64,000 nucleotides of DNA from the NCBI GenBank assembly GCA_946414025.1, contig CAMKMX010000001.1, positions 62,001-126,000 of the forward strand. The letters are read 5' to 3'. Shown here one piece after another: positions 43,686 to 53,246 of this stretch. The DNA is from an uncultured Fibrobacter sp. (GTDB taxonomy: Bacteria; Fibrobacterota; Fibrobacteria; Fibrobacterales; Fibrobacteraceae). Below the pieces are notes generated by a model. That model saw nothing but the letters and a program-made list of their open reading frames with translations. It was not told the DNA's origin and searched no databases. The number at the start of each line of letters is the position of its first letter. The first letter of the stretch is position 1. Made by a program: the position numbers and the translations under genes.

Positions 43686-44000
43686 ATGGATAAGCAGAAA
43701 AAAGAGCGTCTGGAGAAAAAAGGCTGGATAGTTGGTGATGTGGACGATTTTTTGGGATTAAGTCCTGCCGAAATGGCAATTGTTGAAATGAAGGTTGCTT
43801 TGGCAAAGGCTCTTGTCAACAAGCGGAAAAATTGCGGAAAAACTCAGGTTTTGGCGGCTGTCCTTGCGAATACAAGCCAGTCTCGATATGCGAAGGTTGA
43901 ACATGCTGATGCAAGTGTTTCGCTGGAGCTGATGATCAAGATGTTCTTTGCCCTTGGGGCAAACAAGAGAGAATTGTTGAAGGTTCTGTCTGCCGCATGA
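43686..44000 (+). CDS. HTH (XRE-type) antitoxin, HigA-like
   Basis: A 104-residue protein whose C-terminal half is a helix-turn-helix: LVNKRKNCGKTQVLAAVLA followed by TSQSRYAKVEHADASVSLELM. This pattern matches XRE-family antitoxins paired with Gp49-like toxins. The N-terminal part (DDFLGLSPAEMAIVEMKVAL) is typical of the same group. It starts two bases after the toxin frame and should repress the promoter at 43318. With the toxin apparently broken, the antitoxin may be a left-over or may guard against related toxins. Confidence 0.85.
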   Translation: MDKQKKERLEKKGWIVGDVDDFLGLSPAEMAIVEMKVALAKALVNKRKNCGKTQVLAAVLANTSQSRYAKVEHADASVSLELMIKMFFALGANKRELLKVLSAA

Positions 44001-44217
44001 CAAGTTCAGGGCAAAATACCCGTTTTTGCCCTGCAATCCCTAACCCCTAACCCCTAGATCCTAATCTCTTATTATATATTTAAAGTCCCTAGACCTCGTT
44101 TTGGCGGGCGGGCGGTACTTTCCGTCAAGAAACCGGCGGGGTTCGGAGGCGTTCCATACTTTTGGAGGGCCTTTTAGGGGTTTGTCTAATCGATTTTGCT
44201 TTACTTTTAGGAGTTTT

Positions 44218-45753
44218 ATGGCAAATAAGTGTAAGCGCGGAATCCTGATTAGCAAGACACCTTACGAGAAGCGCATCGCCATCATGGAAGACGGCGAACT
44301 TGCGGAATTGGTCGTGGAAAGCGTGTCTTCTACCAGGGTCCTGGGCAATATATATAAGGGTGTCGTTCAGAAGGTGCTTCCCGCCTTGAAGGCCGCGTTT
44401 ATCGATATCGGTCTCGAGAAGGCAGGGTTCCTGCACCAGGACGACGCCATGGACAGGAACGAGCTGTTGCGCCGGGAATATGGCGACGACGGTGACGAGG
44501 AAGGCGCTTCCAAGGAAATCTCCATCGACGAGATTCTCCAGGAAGGCCAGGAAATTATGGTCCAGGTGGTGAAGGAACCTATCAGCACCAAGGGTGCCCG
44601 TCTGACGACTCATCTGAGTTTTGCAGGCCGGTTCCTGGTGTGCATGCCGGGGACCAACTTCGTGGGCGTGTCCAAGCGCGAGCGCGACCATGCCAAGCGC
44701 CGGGAATTCCAGAAGGTGGTCCGCCGCCTGAAGGCCCGCGACGTGGGCTATATCGTGCGCACCAACGGGCTGAACGAGTCCGAATTCGAAATCCAGAAGC
44801 AGATGCGTGAACTGGAGAGCAAGTGGGAACAGACGAAGTACAACTTCGAGACCATGCCCGCCGAGACCTGCATCTACGAGGAGTCGGATTCTATCGAGCA
44901 GACGGTCCGCGAATACTTTGGCGAGAACACGGACTACGTGTACATCGACAATCGGGACGAATACTTCGCCCTTCGCGACTACCTGAAGGTGCTGTCTCCG
45001 GACAAGCTGGACAAGGTGAAGCTCTGGAGCAGTAACGAGAGCCTGTTCGAGTATTTCAAGATTGAAAACGATTACGCCCGCTCCCTGCAGCGCCAGGTAC
45101 CGCTCCCCCGCGGAGGAAACCTGGTCATCGAGCAGACCGAGGCCCTGGTGTCCATCGACGTGAACACCGGTCCGAAGGTCCACGGCAAGGACCAGAGCAA
45201 GATCATCCTCGAGACCAACATCGACGCCTGCCACGAAATTGCAAAGCAGCTCAGGCTTCGCGACGTGGGCGGTCTTATCATTATCGACTTTATCGATATG
45301 GAGACCGACGAGGACCGCGAAAAGGTTTACCAGGAATTCCGCAAGGCGATCCGCCGCGACAAGGCGCCTATCAGCCCCGCTCCCATTAGCCAGTTCGGCC
45401 TGATGGAAGTGACCCGCAAGCGCGTGCGCGTGAACCTGATGACCGAGAAGACGGAAATCTGCCCGGTGTGCCATGGCGGTGGCCGCATTGCCACGCTGGA
45501 ATCTACCTTGGGCATGATCGACCGCTGGATGGCCCGCGCCCACGGCAAGGGTAAACTGAAGGAAGTGACCCTGGTGGTGAGCAGCCCCCTGGTGGACGTG
45601 TTCTGCAAGGACATGGCCCGTATGTTCCATTACCTGGAATACAAGCACAGTATGAAAATCGACCTGGTGGAAGACGAACATGCCCATGTGAACCAGTTCT
45701 GGATGTACGACAAGGCGGGCGAGGATATTACGGACCTTTACAATTTCGCGTAA
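44218..45753 (+). CDS. rng: Ribonuclease G/E family endoribonuclease
   Basis: A 511-residue RNase G-type enzyme that processes 16S rRNA 5' ends and decays mRNA. Start MANKCKRG has AGGAG upstream; the open frame reaches further back but through a spacer. An S1 domain (about 38-125, interrupted by an acidic stretch) is followed by the 5'-sensor and catalytic DNase I-like domain with SIDVNTG and IIDFIDM (metal-binding Asp residues) and the zinc-link CPVCHGGGRI. It lacks the long RNase E scaffold tail, so it is RNase G rather than E. It has its own terminator. Confidence 0.94.
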   Translation: MANKCKRGILISKTPYEKRIAIMEDGELAELVVESVSSTRVLGNIYKGVVQKVLPALKAAFIDIGLEKAGFLHQDDAMDRNELLRREYGDDGDEEGASKEISIDEILQEGQEIMVQVVKEPISTKGARLTTHLSFAGRFLVCMPGTNFVGVSKRERDHAKRREFQKVVRRLKARDVGYIVRTNGLNESEFEIQKQMRELESKWEQTKYNFETMPAETCIYEESDSIEQTVREYFGENTDYVYIDNRDEYFALRDYLKVLSPDKLDKVKLWSSNESLFEYFKIENDYARSLQRQVPLPRGGNLVIEQTEALVSIDVNTGPKVHGKDQSKIILETNIDACHEIAKQLRLRDVGGLIIIDFIDMETDEDREKVYQEFRKAIRRDKAPISPAPISQFGLMEVTRKRVRVNLMTEKTEICPVCHGGGRIATLESTLGMIDRWMARAHGKGKLKEVTLVVSSPLVDVFCKDMARMFHYLEYKHSMKIDLVEDEHAHVNQFWMYDKAGEDITDLYNFA

Positions 45754-45820
45754 GGTCTTTGGCGCCTGCTCGACGATTGCGCAAGTCGCCGCCGGGTGCC
45801 GCCTCGAAACTGTGAATATG

Positions 45821-45851
45821 AGCCTTGCGGCTTTGCCGCAGGGCTTTTTTT
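45821..45851 (+). terminator. Intrinsic terminator after rng
   Basis: AGCCTTGCGGC / GCCGCAGGGCT stem with TTT loop, then seven T. Confidence 0.88.
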
Positions 45852-45913
45852 ATCTTAATTTTTAGGGGTTCAATTTTAAGGGCGCCCGTTGGCGCCGAAA
45901 AACGGAGATTGTT

Positions 45914-47308
45914 ATGAATAGAGTAATTCTGGTTGCCGCTGCCGCCGCTGAGATGGCAGCGAAGGTAAAAGAAGTTGTGGACGCCGCCACTGCCGCAGGC
46001 GTCAAGACCGCCGTGTACAAGCCCTGCGCAAATGGTGCCGAGGCGGCGGCGGAACTGAAGGAACACCGTTCCGCCGTGCTGATGGAGAAGATTGCCGCCG
46101 ACTTCTTGCAGAAGGACTTTGCCTCTGTAGATACCGTGGTGGTGGAAGGTGCACAAGGCATGAACGACGTGCTGGCCCACAAGTTCAACGACGACCTCGC
46201 TACCGCCCTGGACGCGAAGGTCTATTGCAATGGCGAAGATGCCGACCTGTTCTGCCCAAACCGTATAATGCATTGCCCCAAGTGCCTCGCGAAGGAATTT
46301 GCCGCCCCCGCTGCTGAACGCAAGACCAGCCAGGCCATGTTCCGTGCAGGCTTGCTCCTGAAGGCGTCGAAGGCGAAGAAGCGCATTGTGCTGCCCGAAG
46401 GTTCCGAGCCCCGCACCGTGCAGGCCGCGAAGCTGGTCATTGACCGCAAGATCGCCGTACCCGTGCTGGTGGGCAAGAAGGACGAAATTTTCAAGGTGGC
46501 CAAGGAACAGGGCGTTGAACTGCCCGCCGACATCGAGATTATTGAACCGACGGCTGAACTTGCCGAAAAGTACGTGCCCACTCTGGTGGAACTGCGCAAG
46601 TCCAAGGGTATGACCGAAGAACAGGCCCGCGCGGCTCTCGCCGACAACGTGATGCTTGCCACCATGATGCTCAAGATGGGCGAAGTGGATGGTCTCGTTT
46701 CTGGCGCTATCCATTCTACCGCAGACACGCTCCGCCCTGCCCTGCAGGTTATCAAGTGTGCTCCCGGCGTCAAGTCCGTAAGCTCCGTGTTCTTTATGTG
46801 CATGCCCGGCAAGACCTACATCTACGGGGACTGCGCGATTAATCTGAACCCCACCGCCGAAGAGCTTGCTGGCATTGCCATGCAGTGCGACGACACCGCC
46901 AAGGCCTTCGGGCTGCCCAGCCGTGTGGCTATGCTGAGCTACAGCACCATGAACAGCGGAAAGGGTCCGGATGCCGACTTGGTGCGCGAAGCCACCAAGT
47001 TGGTCAAGGAAGCTCGCCCCGAGATGCTGGTGGATGGCCCGCTGCAGTATGATGCCGCTACCGTCGAAAGCGTCGGCTCTCTGAAGGCCCCCGGAAGTTC
47101 TGTGGCCGGCAAGGCAACCGTGTTCGTGTTCCCGAGCCTTTCTGCCGGTAACATCGGCTACAAGGCCGTGCAGCGTAGCGCCCACGGCACTATCGCCATT
47201 GGTCCTATGCTCCAGGGCTTGGCCAAGCCGGTGAACGACCTCTCCCGTGGCGCCCTGGTAGAAGACATCGTTTATACCATTGCGCTGACTGCTGTGCAGG
47301 CAAATTAA
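45914..47308 (+). CDS. pta: Phosphate acetyltransferase
   Basis: Interconverts acetyl-CoA and acetyl phosphate, feeding acetate formation. The C-terminal catalytic domain (about 140-464) is complete, with [12 protein letters not shown] at its start, [31 protein letters not shown] and the final [13 protein letters not shown]. The N-terminal 110 residues resemble the BioD-like regulatory domain of long Pta proteins but lack its P-loop and are shorter, so the enzyme is intermediate between the short and long forms. A Cys-rich link ([12 protein letters not shown]) joins the parts and could bind metal. No ackA is adjacent. Confidence 0.93.
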   Translation: MNRVILVAAAAAEMAAKVKEVVDAATAAGVKTAVYKPCANGAEAAAELKEHRSAVLMEKIAADFLQKDFASVDTVVVEGAQGMNDVLAHKFNDDLATALDAKVYCNGEDADLFCPNRIMHCPKCLAKEFAAPAAERKTSQAMFRAGLLLKASKAKKRIVLPEGSEPRTVQAAKLVIDRKIAVPVLVGKKDEIFKVAKEQGVELPADIEIIEPTAELAEKYVPTLVELRKSKGMTEEQARAALADNVMLATMMLKMGEVDGLVSGAIHSTADTLRPALQVIKCAPGVKSVSSVFFMCMPGKTYIYGDCAINLNPTAEELAGIAMQCDDTAKAFGLPSRVAMLSYSTMNSGKGPDADLVREATKLVKEARPEMLVDGPLQYDAATVESVGSLKAPGSSVAGKATVFVFPSLSAGNIGYKAVQRSAHGTIAIGPMLQGLAKPVNDLSRGALVEDIVYTIALTAVQAN

Positions 47309-47433
47309 GACCGTTCGCGCTAGACTTTGGCAATCAAGTACAGGGCTGGCGCTCACTTTCGCCACCGCCCCAGTTTGATAACTGGGGCTTTGTGGCTCAC
47401 AGAAGACCGTTCGCACTGTTTTATTCTAAACTT

Positions 47434-47460
47434 GAAAGCACCGTGTTTGCGGTGCTTTTC
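47434..47460. terminator. Terminator between convergent genes
   Basis: GAAAGCACCG / CGGTGCTTTTC stem with TGTTTG loop and T-runs on both strands. It serves pta and perhaps the minus-strand gene. Confidence 0.8.
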
Positions 47461-47464
47461 TCGT

Positions 47465-48229
47465 TTATTTCTTCCCGACTTTCGCGTTCAGTTTTTTCTG
47501 GATTTCTTTCAGGTGCCAGCGACCCCGGCGGTCTTCGAGAAAGTAGTCCGTGCGTACGCCACGGGCAAGCCCATTGTCGATGTATTTTTGGGACTCGTCG
47601 TATTTTTTTTCGTCCAGGTAATACTCCGCAAGGAAGAAGTAATTGTATATGTCCCCTGGGTCGTCTTTTAGGGCCATTTTTAGATACTTCTCGGCGAGTT
47701 CTTTATCTGGCCACGAGAGGATAATAGGAATGTAAGGCAGCAATTGATGCGCGCGACCGAGAACTTGGTAGTTCTTAGTGGCGGTGGCTACATCGCGAAC
47801 CTTTGCGGCCACGCCATCTTTTACGGCGGCAAGCGGGTTTTTCTCTGCTCCCCACATAGAAACGGATGCCGCGTAGATATGGGCGATTTCGCGATTTTCC
47901 GGATAGCGATTGTAGGCTTTTTCGCTGAGTTCTTTTAGGCTGTCGAGTTTGGCCTTTCGCTTGCTTTTGTCAAAGGGTACAAAGCGGAAGGCAAAATAGA
48001 CGCTCTTGACCAGGCCTTCGGTTGCTTTTTCGTGAATGGAATTATCGTTCTGTGCGCGTTTGTACGCAGCAATCATTAGGTCTGCGTTTTTTTTGTCCGC
48101 TTTGTCTCCATTGGCACGTTCTGCGCGAGCCCCATAGCAGGAATCCGCAAAGGCTAGGTCCTTGTTCGCAAAGCAACAAATGGCCCCAAGCAGGACGACT
48201 ATAAAGAACCTGGTTGCGGAACACGGCAT
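47465..48229 (-). CDS. Exported TPR-like protein (TRAP-T/TatT-like)
   Basis: A 254-residue protein with a signal peptide and helical repeats through its length. Segments such as EKYLKMALKDDPGDIYNYFFLAEYYLDE (split over positions 185-215) have TPR consensus spacing. The N-terminal half, with SYGARAERANG-type sequence and ASVSMWGAEKNP, recalls periplasmic TatT/TRAP-associated TPR proteins. Its function is unknown. It is separated from the kinase gene on its right by a short GGATGAC-type repeat. Confidence 0.62.
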   Translation of the reverse strand: MPCSATRFFIVVLLGAICCFANKDLAFADSCYGARAERANGDKADKKNADLMIAAYKRAQNDNSIHEKATEGLVKSVYFAFRFVPFDKSKRKAKLDSLKELSEKAYNRYPENREIAHIYAASVSMWGAEKNPLAAVKDGVAAKVRDVATATKNYQVLGRAHQLLPYIPIILSWPDKELAEKYLKMALKDDPGDIYNYFFLAEYYLDEKKYDESQKYIDNGLARGVRTDYFLEDRRGRWHLKEIQKKLNAKVGKK

Positions 48230-48297
48230 GCTTTTCCCTCGGGCCTGGATCCTTCACTCCATGCCTCACGGCATTTCATTCAGGATGACGCGACGCG

Positions 48298-49644
48298 TCA
48301 CTTTCTTCCCTTGCCTTTTCCGGAGAAGTAGTCCTGCTGACGGGTGGCGCCAAGCACGGCATGCCATAGCGTTCCGTTGGGATTGATTTTCTTGCGTTCG
48401 TTGACGGCGTATTCTATAGGCACATGGCTGAACTGTTCGTTCATGCTGCCCACCACCATGTCGGTCTTGCCCGCCATGCCTGCGTGCACGGCGCTTTCGG
48501 CCAGCTGGAAACAGAAAATGGCGTCTGTTCCTTTGGCGGGAATGCTGCGGACCATGTAGCTCGGGTCAAAGTACTTGATGTTGACTTCTTTGCCCACTTT
48601 ATCGAAATGGTTCTTGATTTCTCGGGTCAGGAATTCACCGATGTCGTTTTTCAACACATTGCCGCTGGCGTCCTTGCGTTCCGGCAAGCCCTTGAACAGC
48701 TCCTGTCCGGCACCTTCGGCCACGGCGATTACGGCATGGGTCTTGCCGCTGCTGTAGCGGCTTTCGAGAGCCTTGAAAAGTCCGTTCTCTCCCTCCAGCG
48801 TGAAGGGTACTTCGGGAATGAGGCAGAAGTTCACCACCGTGGTGGCGAGAGCCGCGTAGGCGGCAATAAATCCGGAGTCGCGACCCATGAGCTTTACCAG
48901 GCCAAGTCCGTTGAAAGCTCCGTTGGCCTCGTTGTGGGCGCTGGTAATGACGTCTGTGGCGCTGAGCACCGCCGTCTCGAAACCGAAGGTGCGGTCGATC
49001 AGATTCAGGTCGTTGTCGATGGTTTTCGGGATGCCGATAACAGAAATGGGCTGGCGACGCTTCTTGACTTCTTCGGCAATGGCGTGTGCCCCCCGGAGGG
49101 TTCCGTCACCGCCGATACAGAACAGCACGTTGATGTTCAGTCGCATGAGGGTATCCACCATCACGGAGGGTTCCTGCATGCCGCGGGAACTCCCCAGGAT
49201 AGTGCCGCCGTCGTCCTGGATGGCATCTACCACGTCGGGGTTCAGCACGATAGGCGGGTAGCCGTAGGCCGGGTTCAGCCCGCGGTAACCGTAGGGGATG
49301 CCGAAGATGTTGCGCACGCCGTAGTCAAACCACAGCACCTGTACAAGACCTTTGATGACGTTGTTCAGACCGGGGCAGAGACCGCCGCAGGTCACGATGC
49401 CTGCGCGTGTCCAGGCGGGGTCGTGGAAAATCGTTTCCCTAGGCCCTGCCGCCTCGAGGGAGGGAATCGCCTTCCCGTTATCGATAAACTTTTTGATACG
49501 GTTCACGTCGGTGGTGAGGCTGATACGGTCGCCGTCAGAGACGAACTGCACGCCTTTCATGGGGGATTTCAGGGTTCCCGTTCCCACTGTTTCGATGGAG
49601 AGGTCGTATTCTTCGGGGTGTTGTAAAATGTCTTCTTGCGTCAT
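48298..49644 (-). CDS. pfkA: 6-phosphofructokinase, PPi-type clade with ATP-type active-site residue
   Basis: Phosphorylates fructose 6-phosphate in glycolysis. The 448-residue length and the N-terminal extension (about 75 residues before the GIVTCGGLCPGLNN motif) match the long PFKs of trypanosomatids, plants and spirochaetes. The phosphoryl-donor motif reads GGDGT, the Gly of which favours ATP, while the catalytic loop reads PKTIDND, the Lys form of the PPi clade. Enzymes with this combination have been found to use ATP, so ATP is the better guess. A C-terminal Lys/Gly tail follows. Confidence 0.88.
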   Translation of the reverse strand: MTQEDILQHPEEYDLSIETVGTGTLKSPMKGVQFVSDGDRISLTTDVNRIKKFIDNGKAIPSLEAAGPRETIFHDPAWTRAGIVTCGGLCPGLNNVIKGLVQVLWFDYGVRNIFGIPYGYRGLNPAYGYPPIVLNPDVVDAIQDDGGTILGSSRGMQEPSVMVDTLMRLNINVLFCIGGDGTLRGAHAIAEEVKKRRQPISVIGIPKTIDNDLNLIDRTFGFETAVLSATDVITSAHNEANGAFNGLGLVKLMGRDSGFIAAYAALATTVVNFCLIPEVPFTLEGENGLFKALESRYSSGKTHAVIAVAEGAGQELFKGLPERKDASGNVLKNDIGEFLTREIKNHFDKVGKEVNIKYFDPSYMVRSIPAKGTDAIFCFQLAESAVHAGMAGKTDMVVGSMNEQFSHVPIEYAVNERKKINPNGTLWHAVLGATRQQDYFSGKGKGRK

Positions 49645-49659
49645 GCCTTAAAAATACAA

Positions 49660-49792
49660 AAAAGATCCCCGACCAGATTGGATATGACATTTTTAGGCCG
49701 TCAAGCACCGACACCTTAATCGGATCCTCGCCTTCGCGAGGATGACAATCCTAGCCCCTAAATCCTAGCCCCTAGATCCTAGATCCTAATCC
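49660..49792. repeat. Repeat block between pfk and histidine kinase genes
   Basis: A GATCCCCGACC remnant, GGATCCTCGCCTTCGCGAGGATGAC hairpin unit (49722-49746), then CTAGCCCCTAAATCC/CTAGATCC words (49750-49795) reaching the stop codon of the kinase gene. Confidence 0.65.
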
Positions 49793-51586
49793 CTATATTT
49801 CCAGCGGCGGGAAATGTATCTTGGTGCGAAGTCCCGGGTTCGCGTTTTCCATCTCGATTTTCATGTTGGTGAGGGTGCAGAGTTTTTTCACCATAGAAAG
49901 ACCGATACCTGTTCCGCTTGTGCGGCGGGTCATTTCGTTTTCGACGCGGTAGAATTCCTGGAACACTTTTTTCATTTCGGCAGGGGGAATGCCCGGACCG
50001 TAGTCGCGCACCGCCAGATAGACATCGGTATCTTTGATACGGAGCTCGATGACAATCATCTTGTAGTCCGCATCCTTGGAGAACTTCAGGGAGTTGTCCA
50101 CCAGGTTCATCAGAATCTGCATAATGGCGTCCCGGTCCATCATCAGGGTGATGTCCCGGACATCGGTGTCCGAAGAGACGGTGAGCTCGAAGCCGTGCTT
50201 TTCCACGTTCTTGCTGTAGGTGGCCACAAAGTCGTCCAGTACCGCCTTGGGTCGGTCCTTGCTAAGCTGCACGTTCCAACGGTCGCCATCCAGTTTAGAC
50301 AAGTTAAGAACGTTCTGGATTAGGCGAGTAAGTCTGTCTGCCTCGCTAGCAATCTGGTTGTAGTACTTCTGCTTTTTCTCTTCGTTTGCCACCCAGGAGT
50401 TCTGTAACAGCTCGGCGTACATGCGGATAGAAGTCAGGGGCGTTTTCAGTTCGTGACTCACCGCAGAAATAAAGTCCTGCCGTTTTTTGGCCAGGTTCAG
50501 TTCGCTTCGGGTCAGGCGGTATATAGCCACGAGACCGCCACCCAAGATGATAAGCACCACGGCTCCAAGGAAAATCAAGAAAGAGCTTCCCCTGGAATCG
50601 TCCCTGTTTTTCATGTGCATTACCAGGGAAATCTTGTTTAGGGGAGGAATCAGCTTGGTGGAGAAAATTTCTTGGGATTCGTCATGTGAGCCAAAAGAAA
50701 GCAGGACCCTCGGGCCGTCCTTGAATTCCAACACCAAATCCTTTTCAAGAGGGTAGAACTGCGTTTCGTTTTTGACCAGGCTATTCAGGTAAACTTTGGT
50801 ATCGACGATGTAGCCCTGGATATAGAGTTCGCTCCCTCTGGTCACGTTGCGGTAGAATACGATGTAGTCGCTGTTGACTTTCGCCATGAAGGGCTCGATT
50901 TCCACTTCGAAATTGTAGGTCACCGGTGTAGAGGTCAAGCTGTCTATGTTCTGGGATTCGGCGTTGAAGGCCAGGTTTTCTTTTTCAGATGCCGTTTCAA
51001 TTCGGTGGGGTCTGGCAGTTTCCTCTTTTTCGCCGCGGTCCAGTTTCGGGTCTTGCTTATAGATATGGTCAATGACCTTTTCTACGGAATCTCTGGGCTG
51101 GGCCTTAGCCTCGATACCGCGGTTTTCGATATCCAGCTCGTCTAGGATGTCTTTGATTTTATTGCGGACTTCTTCGCGGCGCAGCCTTTCTTTTTGCGGA
51201 ATCTGCTCCAAAAGGATTTCCCCGAAACGGCCTTCGGGCAAGAACGGCGTGCGGAGCGTGTTGCCTGGCGTGAGCTGGAAATGCCCCACAAGACCTGCGT
51301 ATTGGCTGGTGATGGGGTAGTCCACCAGTTCGGAGAGGGTGTTTTCTTCGCCACCGATGACCTGCACCGTTCGGATGAACCCGTATTCGGAATAGGAACG
51401 TTTTTCTTCGACGGCCAGGTCGCGGGCAAGCCTCTGGTTCAGGGTGTTGGCCACGAACATGGCGTGCCCTGTATAGAGGGAGTTTGTACCCAGCTGCAAC
51501 TGAGAATACGCCTGGTAAAGAAGAATTACCAGGGGTATCGTGATGACAACAAAGATGGAGGCAAAGATTACGTGGACTTTGTGCAT
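49793..51586 (-). CDS. Sensor histidine kinase
   Basis: A 597-residue membrane kinase. The first membrane helix (7-27), a large periplasmic sensor (28-345) and a second membrane helix (about 345-365) are followed by the HisKA box with SAVSHELKTPLTS (phospho-acceptor His) and an HATPase domain. That domain has the N-box VDNSLKFS, G1 DYGPGIP and G2 GTGIGLSMV. The sensor part contains a Lys/Glu-rich helical insertion (about 120-200) and no known input domain. Its start overlaps the end of the response-regulator gene by 19 bases, so the pair is co-translated. Confidence 0.92.
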   Translation of the reverse strand: MHKVHVIFASIFVVITIPLVILLYQAYSQLQLGTNSLYTGHAMFVANTLNQRLARDLAVEEKRSYSEYGFIRTVQVIGGEENTLSELVDYPITSQYAGLVGHFQLTPGNTLRTPFLPEGRFGEILLEQIPQKERLRREEVRNKIKDILDELDIENRGIEAKAQPRDSVEKVIDHIYKQDPKLDRGEKEETARPHRIETASEKENLAFNAESQNIDSLTSTPVTYNFEVEIEPFMAKVNSDYIVFYRNVTRGSELYIQGYIVDTKVYLNSLVKNETQFYPLEKDLVLEFKDGPRVLLSFGSHDESQEIFSTKLIPPLNKISLVMHMKNRDDSRGSSFLIFLGAVVLIILGGGLVAIYRLTRSELNLAKKRQDFISAVSHELKTPLTSIRMYAELLQNSWVANEEKKQKYYNQIASEADRLTRLIQNVLNLSKLDGDRWNVQLSKDRPKAVLDDFVATYSKNVEKHGFELTVSSDTDVRDITLMMDRDAIMQILMNLVDNSLKFSKDADYKMIVIELRIKDTDVYLAVRDYGPGIPPAEMKKVFQEFYRVENEMTRRTSGTGIGLSMVKKLCTLTNMKIEMENANPGLRTKIHFPPLEI

Positions 51587-52296
51587 TCAGGCGTAGAACA
51601 CATCTGGTAGCCTTCCCCGCGGAACGTTACCAGGAACTTCGGGTGGGAAGGATCGTCTTCGATTTTCTTGCGAAGCTTGGTGATGTGGATATCTACGGTA
51701 CGGGTATCTACGGAGTCGGCGTTTTCGTAGCCCCAGACCTTGCGCAGCAGTTCGGAGCGGGGAACGGCGTGATCGCGGTTGGTCCACAGGTATTCCAGAA
51801 TTTCCACTTCCTTGCGGGTAAACGCAATCTCTTCGGTGCCGCGGGTACCGCGGTATTCGCGGAAATCAATCTTCAGGTTGCCGGCGATGAGCTTGCCCTC
51901 GTTTTCGGCGCTCTGGCGGCTGCGGCGCAGCACTGCCTCGATGCGGGCGAGCAGCATGGGCACGGAGAACGGCTTGGGGATGTAGTCGTCGGCACCGTAC
52001 TTGAGGCCGTTGATGATGTCTTCGTCGGAATTCTTTGCCGAGAGGATAATGATAGGAATGCTGCGGTCCTTTTCGCGGATTCTGTCACAGACGGTAAATC
52101 CGTCAATGCCCGGAAGCATCAGGTCCAAAAGGATTAGCCCGTACTGGCCGCTGAGGGCCTCGGCAAGGCCGGTCTCGCCGTCGGCACAGTGCTTCACGTT
52201 GTAGCCGTTCAGTTCGCAAAGGTCCACAAGGCCTTCGGCAATGGCAATTTCGTCTTCAATAATGAGAATGCTTGTGTTGCTAGAGTTCTGGCTCAT
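51568..52296 (-). CDS. OmpR/PhoB-type response regulator
   Basis: A 242-residue regulator. The receiver domain (about 10-122) has phospho-acceptor Asp in LILLDLMLPGIDG, acidic pocket EDE near residue 17, Ser/Thr in IILSAKN and Lys in YIPKPF. A winged-helix DNA-binding domain (about 140-235) shows FTRKEVEILEYL and VDTRTVDIHITKLRKKI. It lies between an outer-membrane protein gene (23 bases upstream) and its kinase gene, and could control that membrane protein. Confidence 0.95.
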   Translation of the reverse strand: MSQNSSNTSILIIEDEIAIAEGLVDLCELNGYNVKHCADGETGLAEALSGQYGLILLDLMLPGIDGFTVCDRIREKDRSIPIIILSAKNSDEDIINGLKYGADDYIPKPFSVPMLLARIEAVLRRSRQSAENEGKLIAGNLKIDFREYRGTRGTEEIAFTRKEVEILEYLWTNRDHAVPRSELLRKVWGYENADSVDTRTVDIHITKLRKKIEDDPSHPKFLVTFRGEGYQMCSTPECTKST

Positions 52297-52319
52297 CTTT
52301 AATCCTTTCAGTTCAAATT

Positions 52320-53120
52320 TTACAGCGCGAATCCGCCACCCACTTCAAGAGTCATGTTGCCGGCATCGATTTCTTTCGGGTAGTCGCCGCCGAAGTAGTA
52401 CTTGAAGTTGGTGTAAATGGCAATGGGGATAATGGGGAGCTTCCCGCGCATGCCCACCAGCACGTGACCGCCCACGCTGGTGTTCAGGCCTTCGTCTGCG
52501 GCCTTGTCCTGCACGCGCTGCTTGAGGGTCTCTCCGAGGGTCTCAAGCTCCTTGGCCTTCTGCTGGAGGGCCTCGGGGTCAAGACCTTCCTTGTTGGCAA
52601 CGCTCCTGACCATATCGGCAATGGCGGGTTCGTCAATGATGCCCTGCACAAAGCTCTGGTTCAAGACGAAGGTGTTCAGGTAGTAGGTGAAGCCGCCGCC
52701 AATGTAGGGCCGGATTATGGGAATAAAGGTGATGGGATATGTTACGGAAATATCCAGGTTGCTGGCCACGAACTTGGGGTTCGCCTTGCCGAAGGGGGTA
52801 CCGGCCAGCTCGATTTCTATGGGAATGGGGTCGGCGACGCCATCGACATAGAGGGCGGCGTCGTAGGAGCCGAACTGGATGTTGTAGGTGGCCTCGATAT
52901 CGATGATGGGGAGCAGATCAATCCACAGCTTGAAACCGAAACCCTGCATGCCGCCGCTGAAACCGCCATGACCGAACTGGATGCCTTCGGTTACGGGAGC
53001 GAACTCGCCGGCTTTCATCTTGGTGCCGAAACCGGGGGCGTAGTGACCGCCGATGCCGATAATGGCGAAGGACTGTGTGGCGAGCAGAGCCGCCGCTGCA
53101 AGAACGACCTTGAAATTCAT
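52320..53120 (-). CDS. Predicted outer-membrane protein in a two-component operon
   Basis: A 266-residue exported protein starting MNFKVVLAAAALL, with GAGGG upstream; the frame's earlier ATG is discounted. After the signal peptide come strands rich in Gly and aromatic residues. A helical insertion sits at about residues 165-215 (RSVANKEGLDPEALQQKAKEL), and the last strand ends VGGGFAL. It is first in an apparent operon with the response regulator and kinase, so it may be both target and part of the sensing. No family is recognised. Confidence 0.65.
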   Translation of the reverse strand: MNFKVVLAAAALLATQSFAIIGIGGHYAPGFGTKMKAGEFAPVTEGIQFGHGGFSGGMQGFGFKLWIDLLPIIDIEATYNIQFGSYDAALYVDGVADPIPIEIELAGTPFGKANPKFVASNLDISVTYPITFIPIIRPYIGGGFTYYLNTFVLNQSFVQGIIDEPAIADMVRSVANKEGLDPEALQQKAKELETLGETLKQRVQDKAADEGLNTSVGGHVLVGMRGKLPIIPIAIYTNFKYYFGGDYPKEIDAGNMTLEVGGGFAL

Positions 53121-53191
53121 AATGAACCCTCGTTGAAACTTTACTACGAAACAATACAAATTTTTATCGGGCGTGCAGGTTGCAACAAACG

Positions 53192-53217
53192 AAAAAGCCC
53201 GCGTTTTGCGGACTTTT
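53192..53217 (-). terminator. Intrinsic terminator after the COG3014-like gene
   Basis: AAAAGcCCGC / GCGGaCTTTT stem with one mismatch and GTTTT loop; a T-run follows on the minus strand. Confidence 0.75.
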
Positions 53218-53246
53218 CATCGGTGGTTTATGCTTGTGCAGCCCCA

